DNA of 64,000 nucleotides, from assembly GCF_029265695.1 (NCBI RefSeq), contig NZ_JAJUHW010000001.1:112992-176991 (forward strand), given 5' to 3'. Each line of letters opens with the position of its first letter. Positions within the stretch are counted from its first letter, which is position 1. The position numbers and the translations under genes were made by a program. Positions 53,254 through 61,076 of this stretch are shown piece after piece. This stretch comes from Gracilinema caldarium (GTDB taxonomy: Bacteria; Spirochaetota; Spirochaetia; Treponematales; Breznakiellaceae). The notes under the pieces are model-generated. The model was not told where the DNA came from. It worked only from the letters and a program-made list of their open reading frames with translations, and did not search any database.

Positions 53254-54960
53254 ATGAATTGTTGGAATCGTCTGTGGGGCGTATACCAATTTTTTTGGAT
53301 TCCCGTGTTGCTTGGTGTGCTGCTGTCCTGTGCCAGCACTAACCGGATTACTGAAACGCCTATTGATCGGGGAATAGCATCTGGTGAACCTAAAAATGCC
53401 AGCCTAGCAGACGAAATTCGTGCTTTAATTGAAACGGGTACTCCGCCATCTTTGCTGCGGGCTCTTGATTTGCTGAGAAATCGAGATGTAGCGGATACTG
53501 AGCTAGGCAGGACCCTTTCAGCAATAGCGGTGAGCCTTTTCAAATCCGTGTATCCCGCTCTGGTTGCGGAAATGCCGCAAACCGATATTCCTGTTTCGAG
53601 TCCCTATGCCAAAATTCTCAAGGATGCAGAAAAAGGCATTTATACGCCAGCGCCATCCAGTTCTCAAGACTTTTTTGAAATGCTGCTCCCCTTTATTGCA
53701 CTGCTCAATGAACGGCGGAGCGAACGGCTGGCTGTTGCCAGTCCTGATATAGACCGGGCTATGGCTCTGAATGGAAAGTCTGTACTGCCCTATTATTTCA
53801 AAGGGATTATACTGGAACGAACTGGTCAGAAAGATCAAGCCTTGGCTTTATATGTGAATGCCTATCAACTTTCTATAGAATGTTATCCCGCTGGTCTCGC
53901 CATAGCGCGCATTTATGCATCTACGGGTAAACAGGATAGTGCGGTTTCGTTGCTAACTGATCTTATTTCCAGATACCCCGAAAACTGGAGTATAAAAAGA
54001 GAATTAGCTGTTTTATATTACCAAACAGGAAATTGGTCCAGGGCAGAACCGGCCCTCGCAGAACTGCTGCAAAGGGATCCAAAGGATAGAGAATTACTTC
54101 TCATGCGGATAAGTGTTCTTGTAGAACAGGGCAAATATATACAGGCTGCCCCCTTACTCGATGCCTATGGCTCATTAGATAATACCAACACAACCTATTT
54201 ATATCTGCGGGCTCGTCTGCAGGCTGAAGGATATCGGAACCGCGATGCAGCGCTTACATTCCTTCGCTCCATTTTACGCATCAATCCTTCCGACCCTCTT
54301 GCGAATACCTATATGGCAAAGCTGCTCATTGAATCTGATCGAGAATCGGATCGTCAGGAAGGGGAGGCTATGCTCGACATGATGCTCAAAGATGCCAATT
54401 CCCCAAACAATGTGCTTGAATTAGCCGTATTGGTGTCGATGAGGAGGCAGAACTGGTTTCAAGCCCAGCAGTACAACAGCAAACTTTTGGAGAGCCGCAG
54501 ATCTGGAACAGATCTGTCCAACGAAGTGCTTATTCAGCAGGGATTAAAAAAGTTCGATCAGGCTCTCCTTTTTGCTAAAGAACTTTACGAAAAAGATCCG
54601 CTTAATGAGCAAAATGCCTATATGTATGCACTCTCCCTCGTTAGTGCAGATAAAAGAGAAGAAGCCAGGCTGATTATTGATGCAAAATTAAGCACGGTAA
54701 CTCAAGCTACCCTAAAAAGTAAATATTTTTATCTAAGAAGCCGCATGAGGACCGATGAAGAGACCGTATTGAACGATCTCCGTTCAAGCCTTTTTGAAGA
54801 CCCAAGAAATCTCGATGCACTTATCGCAATGCTTGAAATTTACCATCGCAGAAAGGATGAACGACGGGCCGTTTATTATTTAAAACAAGCGCTTTCTCTG
54901 TCTCCTGATAACCCTATACTGCAGCCATACAAAAAAGAATACGCAAATCAATTAAATTAA
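53254..54960 (+). CDS. TPR-repeat lipoprotein
   Basis: A 568-residue protein. The signal peptide ends in a lipobox VLLSC (about Cys26). Many TPR units run from about residue 160 to the end (for example YFKGIILERTGQKDQALALY and LAVLYYQTGNWSRAEPALAE). Likely an envelope scaffold; partner unknown. No ribosome site; coupled to the preceding membrane protein gene through a 3-bp gap. Confidence 0.78.
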   Translation: MNCWNRLWGVYQFFWIPVLLGVLLSCASTNRITETPIDRGIASGEPKNASLADEIRALIETGTPPSLLRALDLLRNRDVADTELGRTLSAIAVSLFKSVYPALVAEMPQTDIPVSSPYAKILKDAEKGIYTPAPSSSQDFFEMLLPFIALLNERRSERLAVASPDIDRAMALNGKSVLPYYFKGIILERTGQKDQALALYVNAYQLSIECYPAGLAIARIYASTGKQDSAVSLLTDLISRYPENWSIKRELAVLYYQTGNWSRAEPALAELLQRDPKDRELLLMRISVLVEQGKYIQAAPLLDAYGSLDNTNTTYLYLRARLQAEGYRNRDAALTFLRSILRINPSDPLANTYMAKLLIESDRESDRQEGEAMLDMMLKDANSPNNVLELAVLVSMRRQNWFQAQQYNSKLLESRRSGTDLSNEVLIQQGLKKFDQALLFAKELYEKDPLNEQNAYMYALSLVSADKREEARLIIDAKLSTVTQATLKSKYFYLRSRMRTDEETVLNDLRSSLFEDPRNLDALIAMLEIYHRRKDERRAVYYLKQALSLSPDNPILQPYKKEYANQLN

Positions 54961-55062
54961 TAATAATTCCTAAAAATATTGCTAAAAAGACTTGCAATTA
55001 TTTAATTTTGCTATCAGAATACATAGTACCTTCTCATAAAAAACAAATACAAGGAGAGTGCT

Positions 55063-55638
55063 ATGGCAAGCCTGAAAGGAACACGGACGGAAAAAAACCT
55101 GCTTACCGCCTTCGCCGGCGAATCGCAGGCAAGAAACCGGTATACCTACTTTGCCAGCAAGGCAAAAGAAGAGGGATATGTACAAATTTCGCTTGTTTTC
55201 AGTGAGACTGCGGATCAAGAAAAGGAACACGCAAAGCGGTTGTTTAAATTTCTTGAAGGCGGCGAAGTGAAAATAGAAGCCTCTTTTCCTGCAGGTGTAA
55301 TCGGAAGCACCGCAGAAAACCTCCTAGAAGCCGCTGGGGGTGAAAACTATGAATGGCAGACCATGTATCCTGAATTTGCTAAAGTGGCGCGGGAAGAAGG
55401 TTTTTCTGCTATCGCTACAGTATTCGAAGCCATAGCGGTCGCCGAAAAGCAGCACGCAAAACGCTATGAAAAGCTCAAGGCAAATATTGATGCAGGCCAG
55501 GTATTTAAAAAGGACAAACCGGTAGTCTGGCGCTGCCTGAATTGCGGCTATCTCTATGAAGGAACCGAAGCTCCTAAAGCTTGTCCTGCCTGTGCACATC
55601 CCCAGGCATATTTTGAACTACTTGGTGAAAACTACTAA
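55063..55638 (+). CDS. rbr: Rubrerythrin
   Basis: A 191-residue peroxide-reducing protein. The N-terminal ferritin-like diiron domain has the Glu/His ligands in [42 protein letters not shown]. The C-terminal rubredoxin-like FeS4 centre is [10 protein letters not shown]...CPACAHPQ. It reduces H2O2 to water using electrons from rubredoxin. First gene of an rbr-dfx-rd operon. A strong AAGGAGAG precedes the ATG. I saw no convincing PerR box in the AT-rich 100-bp upstream gap. Confidence 0.97.
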   Translation: MASLKGTRTEKNLLTAFAGESQARNRYTYFASKAKEEGYVQISLVFSETADQEKEHAKRLFKFLEGGEVKIEASFPAGVIGSTAENLLEAAGGENYEWQTMYPEFAKVAREEGFSAIATVFEAIAVAEKQHAKRYEKLKANIDAGQVFKKDKPVVWRCLNCGYLYEGTEAPKACPACAHPQAYFELLGENY

Positions 55639-55649
55639 AGGAGCACATG

Positions 55650-56024
55650 ATGACCCAGGTTTCTCAAATTTACAAGTGTGAGCTCTGCGGAAATATCGTG
55701 GAAGTAATTCATGCAGGAGCTGGTGAATTAGTCTGCTGCGGTCAGCCTATGAAGCTTCTCACGGAAAACACTACCGACGCAGCCAAAGAAAAGCACGTTC
55801 CAGTTATTGAAAAAACTGCTACGGGCTATAAAGTATCCGTAGGTTCTGTCATGCATCCGATGGAAGAAAAGCATTATATCGAATGGATTGAATTGATTGC
55901 CGATGGAGTTTCTCACCGAAAGTTCTTGAAACCCGGTGACACCCCGGTGGCTGAATTTGCGGTATCCGCAAAAACAGTTTCTGCTCGGGAATATTGCAAT
56001 TTACACGGCCTGTGGAAGGCTTAA
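55650..56024 (+). CDS. dfx: Desulfoferrodoxin (superoxide reductase)
   Basis: A 124-residue two-iron superoxide reductase. The N-terminal desulforedoxin-like centre I uses CELCG and CC. The C-terminal neelaredoxin centre II has the His/Cys ligands in [14 protein letters not shown] and CNLHG. It reduces superoxide to H2O2, which rubrerythrin then removes. ATG 55650 is slightly better spaced from AAAGGAG than ATG 55647. Confidence 0.95.
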   Translation: MTQVSQIYKCELCGNIVEVIHAGAGELVCCGQPMKLLTENTTDAAKEKHVPVIEKTATGYKVSVGSVMHPMEEKHYIEWIELIADGVSHRKFLKPGDTPVAEFAVSAKTVSAREYCNLHGLWKA

Positions 56025-56038
56025 GAAGGAGTACAGCT

Positions 56039-56200
56039 ATGAAGAAGTATGTATGTGATGTCTGCGGATATATTTATGATCCCGCGGAAGGCGATAAGGA
56101 TGGGGGAATTCAGCCCGGGACTCCCTTTGAATCTCTGCCCGCCGATTGGGTATGCCCCATGTGTGGTGCGTCCAAGGATGACTTTTCACCGGTAGACTGA
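56039..56200 (+). CDS. rd: Rubredoxin
   Basis: A 53-residue FeS4 electron carrier with the two CxxC knuckles [10 protein letters not shown] and [11 protein letters not shown]. Electron donor for rubrerythrin and superoxide reductase and probably for the FprA protein at 14.7-15.9 kb. AGAAGGAG precedes ATG 56039. Third gene of the oxygen-defence operon. Confidence 0.96.
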   Translation: MKKYVCDVCGYIYDPAEGDKDGGIQPGTPFESLPADWVCPMCGASKDDFSPVD

Positions 56201-56242
56201 AACATCCTTTATTGACAAATATATAATCTCAATCTAGGCTGG

Positions 56243-56286
56243 AGACTGCGGAATGACCTATGGTTGTTTCGCAGTCTTTATTTTTA
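56243..56286 (+). terminator. Terminator of rbr-dfx-rd operon
   Basis: AGACTGCG (56243-56250) pairs with CGCAGTCT (56270-56277); three further A-T/G-U pairs extend the stem. A TTTATTTTT tail follows. The gap also has TTGACA at 56212 without a good -10. Confidence 0.75.
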
Positions 56287-56300
56287 GGATAGGAGAGAAT

Positions 56301-56591
56301 ATGCTGTCCCGAGAAGACTTTATTTTTACTATTGGTTATGATGGGCCTGCAGCAATAGTCGACGGGCAGGCTAAACGAAAATTTGCCTCTTTAAGCACCA
56401 AGGAGTTAGCGGAAAAGGGTCTTTTTAGAGCCGCTTATAGCTCCGCCATCTATTCTAAGGATCCTGCAGAACTGGATCTCGTGATTGCTACATACAATGC
56501 AGCTGCCCATACTAACTATGACCGTAGTTTTCCCTTTGATAGGCTTTTTGGTGTTTTTCCAGTGGAAGTAAACAAGGTCGTTGTACTTTAA
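56301..56591 (+). CDS. Small conserved-type protein, unknown function
   Basis: A 96-residue soluble protein. ATG 56301 follows TAGGAGAG. I recognise no domain; the centre (LFRAAYSSAIYSKDPAELDL) looks helical. It lies between the rubredoxin terminator and yajC and has the codon use of its neighbours. Confidence 0.6.
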   Translation: MLSREDFIFTIGYDGPAAIVDGQAKRKFASLSTKELAEKGLFRAAYSSAIYSKDPAELDLVIATYNAAAHTNYDRSFPFDRLFGVFPVEVNKVVVL

Positions 56592-56609
56592 TATTGTACG
56601 TCTTGTGCC

Positions 56610-56638
56610 TTGACCGAGGCAATTCCCTATGGTATTTT
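56610..56638 (+). promoter_or_regulatory. yajC-secDF promoter
   Basis: -35 TTGACC (56610-56615), a 17-bp spacer, and -10 TATTTT (56633-56638), 33 nt before the yajC ATG. Confidence 0.5.
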
Positions 56639-56670
56639 ACGGAGAAGTCTCTCAATAAGGAAGTAATTCT

Positions 56671-57045
56671 ATGAATACATTTGTTTTCCCGCTCCTGATG
56701 GGAGCCCCCGACCAAGCAGCTGGTGCTGGTACCACCGCGTCCCTTATATCAACCTTTGTACCCTTTGGACTGGTGATCCTTATTTTTTATTTTCTGATCA
56801 TCCGTCCCCAGAACAAAAAGCAGAAAGAAACCGAAAAAATGCTTGCCTCCCTTAAAAAAGGTGACAAGATTGTGACCATCGGCGGTATTCACGGTGTTAT
56901 TCAATCCGTTAAGGAAGGAACCGTGGTTGTAAAGGTTGATGATTCAACAAAGATCGAATTCAGCAGAAGCGCTATTGCTTCCGTTGTAGAGAGTGCCAAA
57001 ACAGATAAGGCAGCAACAGAAGCGGTTGCAGAAGAAACTAAATAA
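56671..57045 (+). CDS. yajC: Preprotein translocase subunit YajC
   Basis: A 124-residue Sec accessory protein. A short N-terminal segment is followed by one membrane helix (about 28-47) and the family block FYFLIIRPQNKKQKE, then KGDKIVTIGGIHGVI. It associates with SecDF-YidC. AAGGAAG precedes the ATG; secD follows by 32 bp. Confidence 0.95.
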   Translation: MNTFVFPLLMGAPDQAAGAGTTASLISTFVPFGLVILIFYFLIIRPQNKKQKETEKMLASLKKGDKIVTIGGIHGVIQSVKEGTVVVKVDDSTKIEFSRSAIASVVESAKTDKAATEAVAEETK

Positions 57046-57077
57046 TTTTAACTCTAACAGAACATTGGAGCAACGGC

Positions 57078-58799
57078 ATGAGTAAACGGTATCGGTTCTT
57101 CATCATCCTTGCCACGGTCGCGATTGCATTTGCATTCCTTTACCCGACCCTGCGCTGGTATTTTATGGTACCCAAAGAGGATCAGACCCTCGCCTTGGGT
57201 TCCCGTGAACAGATTAAGTCCTATGCGAACAGAAAAGCACAGGCAGATATAAAGGAATTAAAGGAATTAGCCAAAACAGGAGGAGCAGTTCCTGAACGGC
57301 TTGGGTTCCTCATAAAGACTGCAAAGGAAAACTACAGGCTTGCAAAGCTTCCTGTTCCCAGCAAGTGGGATGCAAAGGCTGTTTTGGCGGCTTTTGCGGG
57401 AGAAAAAGAAGCTCTTGATGCAATTGAATCCAGATACCGGGATGAAATCCTTGCTCTTAAAGACCTGCACCAAAGTGCGGTACAGCTCGGTCTGGATTTG
57501 TCCGGCGGTATGAGTGTGGTTATTCAGGCAAACCTGGATTCCCTTAAGGAACGCCTTGGCCGGGACCTGACAGATGCTGACAAAGAAGATGCTCTGAACC
57601 GTGCTCTCGAAGTATTAAACAGCCGTATTGATAAATTCGGCCTTACCGAGCCGGTTATACGGCGTCAGGGGAATGACCAAATTTATGTTGAAATTCCTGG
57701 CGCTGCAGACCCCGAGCGAATCAACTCAATTATTATGGGTAAGGGCCGCTTAGCTTTCCATATCGTGGATGATGAGGCTACTACCGCGTTCCGGACATAT
57801 TATCGCGAGCATCCCAGCAACACCTTTGATGGAGAAGGGAACCTGCTTAATCCGGCGGTTATACCCGCGGACACCGTGGTACGCGGCTACTATAACAAGG
57901 ATAAGTACGGTCTTGATACGTTTGTAGATTATATTGTCATTAAGAAAGATGTGGGACTGGATGGAAACCACATTAAGAACGCCTTGGTAGATAAGGACCA
58001 GATTACCGGGAGACCTGAAGTTACCTTCCTGCTCGATACTGAAGGGGGAGATATTTTCTATAAACTTACTTCCGCTAACGTAGGGAAATCCCTCGCTATC
58101 GTTCTCGATGACAAGGTAAAAAGTTACGCCAGAATTCAGGAACCAATCCGTGACTCGGTACGGCTGACAGGTTTTGGAACCGACGAAGCTAACAATATTG
58201 CCCTTATTCTGCGTACCGCTGCGCTGCCGGTTGATCTGGAAGTTGTAAATCAGCAGGCAATCGGAGCTTCTCTTGGAGAAGATACTATACGACAAGGTCT
58301 TAATGCTCTTCTTGGTGGTATCGCCGCGGTTATGATTTTCATGCTCCTTTACTACAAAGGCGCAGGGGTCAATGCCATGATTGCCCAGACCCTGAACCTG
58401 TTCTTGATGTTCAGTGTCCTTTCTGCATTTAACCTTACTTTGACATTACCGAGTATTGCGGGCTTTATTCTAACCATCGGTATGGCAGTCGACGCCAACG
58501 TTATTGTCTTTGAACGTATAAAAGAAGAATTGAGACTTGGAAAGGGTAGAAAGGCAGCGGTCGATGCAGGCTTTGACAAGGCTTTCTGGGCTATTATGGA
58601 CTCTAATATTACAACCTTTATTGCTGCTTTGTTCCTCTCTCAACTTGGAACTGGACCCATACAGGGCTTTGCAGTCAGCTTAGCAATCGGTGTTATTTCG
58701 TCAGTATTTACAGCCCTCTTTGTCTCACGGCTTATCTTTGATTTTGGTACCGATGTCCTGAAACAAAAATCGGTCTCCATCAGCTGGAGGATTAAATAA
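57078..58799 (+). CDS. secD: Protein translocase subunit SecD
   Basis: A 573-residue RND-family membrane protein that uses the proton (or Na+) gradient to pull exported proteins. An N-terminal helix is followed by the periplasmic P1 domain (LGLDLSGGMSVVIQ, INSRIDKFGL-type block, FLLDTEGG). Five C-terminal helices follow, with the conserved IGMAVDANVIVFERIKEEL. The stop is immediately followed by the secF ATG. Confidence 0.96.
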   Translation: MSKRYRFFIILATVAIAFAFLYPTLRWYFMVPKEDQTLALGSREQIKSYANRKAQADIKELKELAKTGGAVPERLGFLIKTAKENYRLAKLPVPSKWDAKAVLAAFAGEKEALDAIESRYRDEILALKDLHQSAVQLGLDLSGGMSVVIQANLDSLKERLGRDLTDADKEDALNRALEVLNSRIDKFGLTEPVIRRQGNDQIYVEIPGAADPERINSIIMGKGRLAFHIVDDEATTAFRTYYREHPSNTFDGEGNLLNPAVIPADTVVRGYYNKDKYGLDTFVDYIVIKKDVGLDGNHIKNALVDKDQITGRPEVTFLLDTEGGDIFYKLTSANVGKSLAIVLDDKVKSYARIQEPIRDSVRLTGFGTDEANNIALILRTAALPVDLEVVNQQAIGASLGEDTIRQGLNALLGGIAAVMIFMLLYYKGAGVNAMIAQTLNLFLMFSVLSAFNLTLTLPSIAGFILTIGMAVDANVIVFERIKEELRLGKGRKAAVDAGFDKAFWAIMDSNITTFIAALFLSQLGTGPIQGFAVSLAIGVISSVFTALFVSRLIFDFGTDVLKQKSVSISWRIK

Positions 58800-60035
58800 A
58801 TGAAAAGCATTATTCAGTTTTCAAAGGTGTTTCTCCCCGCTGTTATCATTTCCCTCGTGCTGATTGTTTCGGGAATCGTAGGGTATGTTGTATATGGCGG
58901 TTTTAATCTTGGTGTCGATTTTCAGGCTGGCTTGATCCAGGAAATACAATTTGCGCCCACCGCATTGCAATTAACCTATACCGGCAAGGGAATTGCGGGG
59001 ATTTCCATGGATAAAAATAAGCTGGAAATCGTTATTTCTGGCTCGGATGTAGAAAAAAAGACCTACTCCTTTCCGTACGCTACATATCAAAATCTTGGAG
59101 CGATGGTTGACGCTATGGCCAGTATAGAAGGCCTATCGGTCAAACTCTTAGTGAGCAGGGATGTCTCTTCTGCTGCCTTAGTGCAAAGCGCTCAGGGGAA
59201 TCCTCGTCTTGGATCAGCCGCCTATGGTGTTCACTATTTAGATCCTCAATCTGGTGCTGTAAACATTGCTGATGTAAGAAAGGCCCTTACATCCCTTGGG
59301 TCCGTATCTGTACAAAATCTCGGACAGCCAAAGGACAGAAAATTCCTTATCCGTATTGAAGATAAGGGCAAGGAAGCTGACTTTGCAAAACTTACTGCAG
59401 AACGGATAAACACTGCGTTGCAGAATGCCTTTGGCGAAGGCCAGATCGCTATCTCCAGAACTGACTATGTGGGTGCCCGTTTTTCAAAGCATCTGACTGA
59501 ACAGGCAGGTATGCTCTTGGTTTTAACTCTACTGCTCATTTTGGTCTATGTCTCATTCAGATTTAAATTTCACTATGCCGCCGGTGCAGTGCTTGCAATA
59601 CTTCATGACGGCCTTATTATGGTAGCCTTTATTGTATGGCTCAGGATGGAATTTAACACCACTACTATTGCTGCCATTTTAACTATTCTCGGTTATTCTA
59701 TTAACGATACGATCGTCATATTTGACCGAATCCGGGAAACCCTTAAATTGTATCCTAACAGCAGTTTTGAAGAAAACTTAAACAGAGCGATTACTGAAAC
59801 GCTTGCGCGAACATTTATAACTACCATTACAACCATGTTTGCTGTGTTTGCTCTGTTCTTCTTTACCACTGGAACAATGAAAGACTTTTCTCTTGCACTG
59901 CTCATCGGTATGACAAGCGGTGTATATTCTACAATTTTTATTGCATCCGCTTTTGTGCTGTTCTGGGAGAAAAAAGTACAAAAGAATGCTGTCAAAGCTG
60001 CAGATGCGGCAAGCACGGGTCTAAAAAAGGCATAG
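58800..60035 (+). CDS. secF: Protein translocase subunit SecF
   Basis: A 411-residue partner of SecD. It has the family blocks NLGVDFQAGLIQEIQF, DYVGARFSKHLTEQAG and ILGYSINDTIVIFDRIRE, and six helices. The periplasmic insert (about 60-220) is longer than in typical SecF (around 300 residues total), adding roughly 100 residues. No gap separates it from secD, whose last codons supply a GGAGG ribosome site. A strong terminator follows. Confidence 0.95.
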   Translation: MKSIIQFSKVFLPAVIISLVLIVSGIVGYVVYGGFNLGVDFQAGLIQEIQFAPTALQLTYTGKGIAGISMDKNKLEIVISGSDVEKKTYSFPYATYQNLGAMVDAMASIEGLSVKLLVSRDVSSAALVQSAQGNPRLGSAAYGVHYLDPQSGAVNIADVRKALTSLGSVSVQNLGQPKDRKFLIRIEDKGKEADFAKLTAERINTALQNAFGEGQIAISRTDYVGARFSKHLTEQAGMLLVLTLLLILVYVSFRFKFHYAAGAVLAILHDGLIMVAFIVWLRMEFNTTTIAAILTILGYSINDTIVIFDRIRETLKLYPNSSFEENLNRAITETLARTFITTITTMFAVFALFFFTTGTMKDFSLALLIGMTSGVYSTIFIASAFVLFWEKKVQKNAVKAADAASTGLKKA

Positions 60036-60060
60036 TTTTTAATACTGTTAGACCTGGTAG

Positions 60061-60105
60061 GGTTGCCTGAAAAGTTAAATAACTTTTTAGGCAACCTCTT
60101 TTTTT
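60061..60105 (+). terminator. Terminator of yajC-secDF operon
   Basis: GGTTGCCT...AAAGTT-AAAT-AACTTT...AGGCAACC, a two-part stem (8 + 6 bp with a small internal loop), then a run of T. The ispH ribosome site lies directly after the T-run. Confidence 0.9.
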
Positions 60106-60116
60106 AGGAAAGCATG

Positions 60117-60983
60117 ATGAAACTGATACGAGCTTCCGTTTGTGGTTATTGTATGGGGGTTGAACGGGCAATAAAAAAAACGTTTCAGGAAGCTGTTTCT
60201 CATCCTGAAAAGAAAATAGTAACTCTTGGGCCCCTTATTCATAATCCAAATACACTAGCCAAGCTTGAACAAAGGGGTGTCTATTCTATTGAGACTCCCA
60301 ATGAAATTGCTGATCCTCACAATACAATTGTTATCATTAGAGCACATGGTGTTCCCCCAAAGTTAGAAAAAGAGATTTTGCAAACCGGTGCTTCAATCGT
60401 AGATGCGACCTGCCCAAAAGTGCATATGAGTCAAAAAATGGCCCAGGACTATGAGAAAGCAGGTTATCGAATAATCATAGCAGGCGAAAAAAATCATAGT
60501 GAAATTATTGGTATCTTAGGGTATGCTACCTCGGCTATGGTTGTTCTCGATATCGATGAAGCCTTAGAAATTGCGCATCGTATAAAAGAAACCGATGGCA
60601 GCCCTACGAAGGTTGTACTTCTCGCACAAACTACCTATTCAGAGTCAAAATTTGCCGAGATGGTTTCGGCTCTTAAGGAGATTTTGCCGAATCTTGAGGT
60701 AGCACACACTATTTGCAAAGCCACAAGGGAACGGCAGGAATCTTTGTATAATCTCTGTAAATTAGTAGACGCTGTTTTGGTAATCGGCGGTAAAAAATCA
60801 GCCAATACCCAGCGGCTCAAAGCCATTGCAGAAGAGCAGGGACTCCCTGTTTGGCTTATAGAAGATGAACGGGATCTGCCCGAAGCAATATACCAATTTG
60901 ATACGGTTGGCTTAACCGCTGGAGCTTCTACCCCAAAAGAACTCATAGACCGAATTGAATCGATTCTCAGCAATTCTCAATAA
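60117..60983 (+). CDS. ispH: 4-hydroxy-3-methylbut-2-enyl diphosphate reductase
   Basis: A 288-residue 4Fe-4S enzyme making IPP and DMAPP in the last step of the MEP isoprenoid pathway. The three cluster cysteines are in GYCMGVERA (C12), DATCPKVH and HTICKATRERQE. Substrate-site blocks are RAHGVPP, KNHSEIIG and TAGASTPKELI. ATG 60117 is better spaced from AGGAA than ATG 60114. Confidence 0.95.
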   Translation: MKLIRASVCGYCMGVERAIKKTFQEAVSHPEKKIVTLGPLIHNPNTLAKLEQRGVYSIETPNEIADPHNTIVIIRAHGVPPKLEKEILQTGASIVDATCPKVHMSQKMAQDYEKAGYRIIIAGEKNHSEIIGILGYATSAMVVLDIDEALEIAHRIKETDGSPTKVVLLAQTTYSESKFAEMVSALKEILPNLEVAHTICKATRERQESLYNLCKLVDAVLVIGGKKSANTQRLKAIAEEQGLPVWLIEDERDLPEAIYQFDTVGLTAGASTPKELIDRIESILSNSQ

Positions 60984-60997
60984 AACATACAGTGATG

Positions 60998-61026
60998 TTG
61001 CATAGATCCTGCTCTTTCATTACTAT
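60998..61026 (+). promoter_or_regulatory. valS promoter
   Basis: -35 TTGCAT (60998-61003), a 17-bp spacer, and -10 TACTAT (61021-61026). The leader is about 44 nt; no T-box structure seen. Confidence 0.5.
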
Positions 61027-61076
61027 AGGGTGTGGTTTTAACTACAACATAATGCATTGCACGCAAGGAGTAGGCC

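Noticed and set aside
54961-55062. PerR box before the rbr-dfx-rd operon
   Set aside because: The AT-rich tracts give only loose partial matches to the PerR pattern, no better than chance in such sequence.
56212-56240. Promoter starting at TTGACA after rubredoxin
   Set aside because: The hexamer at 17 bp (TAGGCT) is poor and TATAAT lies only about 5 bp away; the following hairpin is better explained as a terminator.
60984-61076. T-box leader before valS
   Set aside because: The predicted leader is about 44 nt, too short, with no T-box consensus or specifier hairpin.
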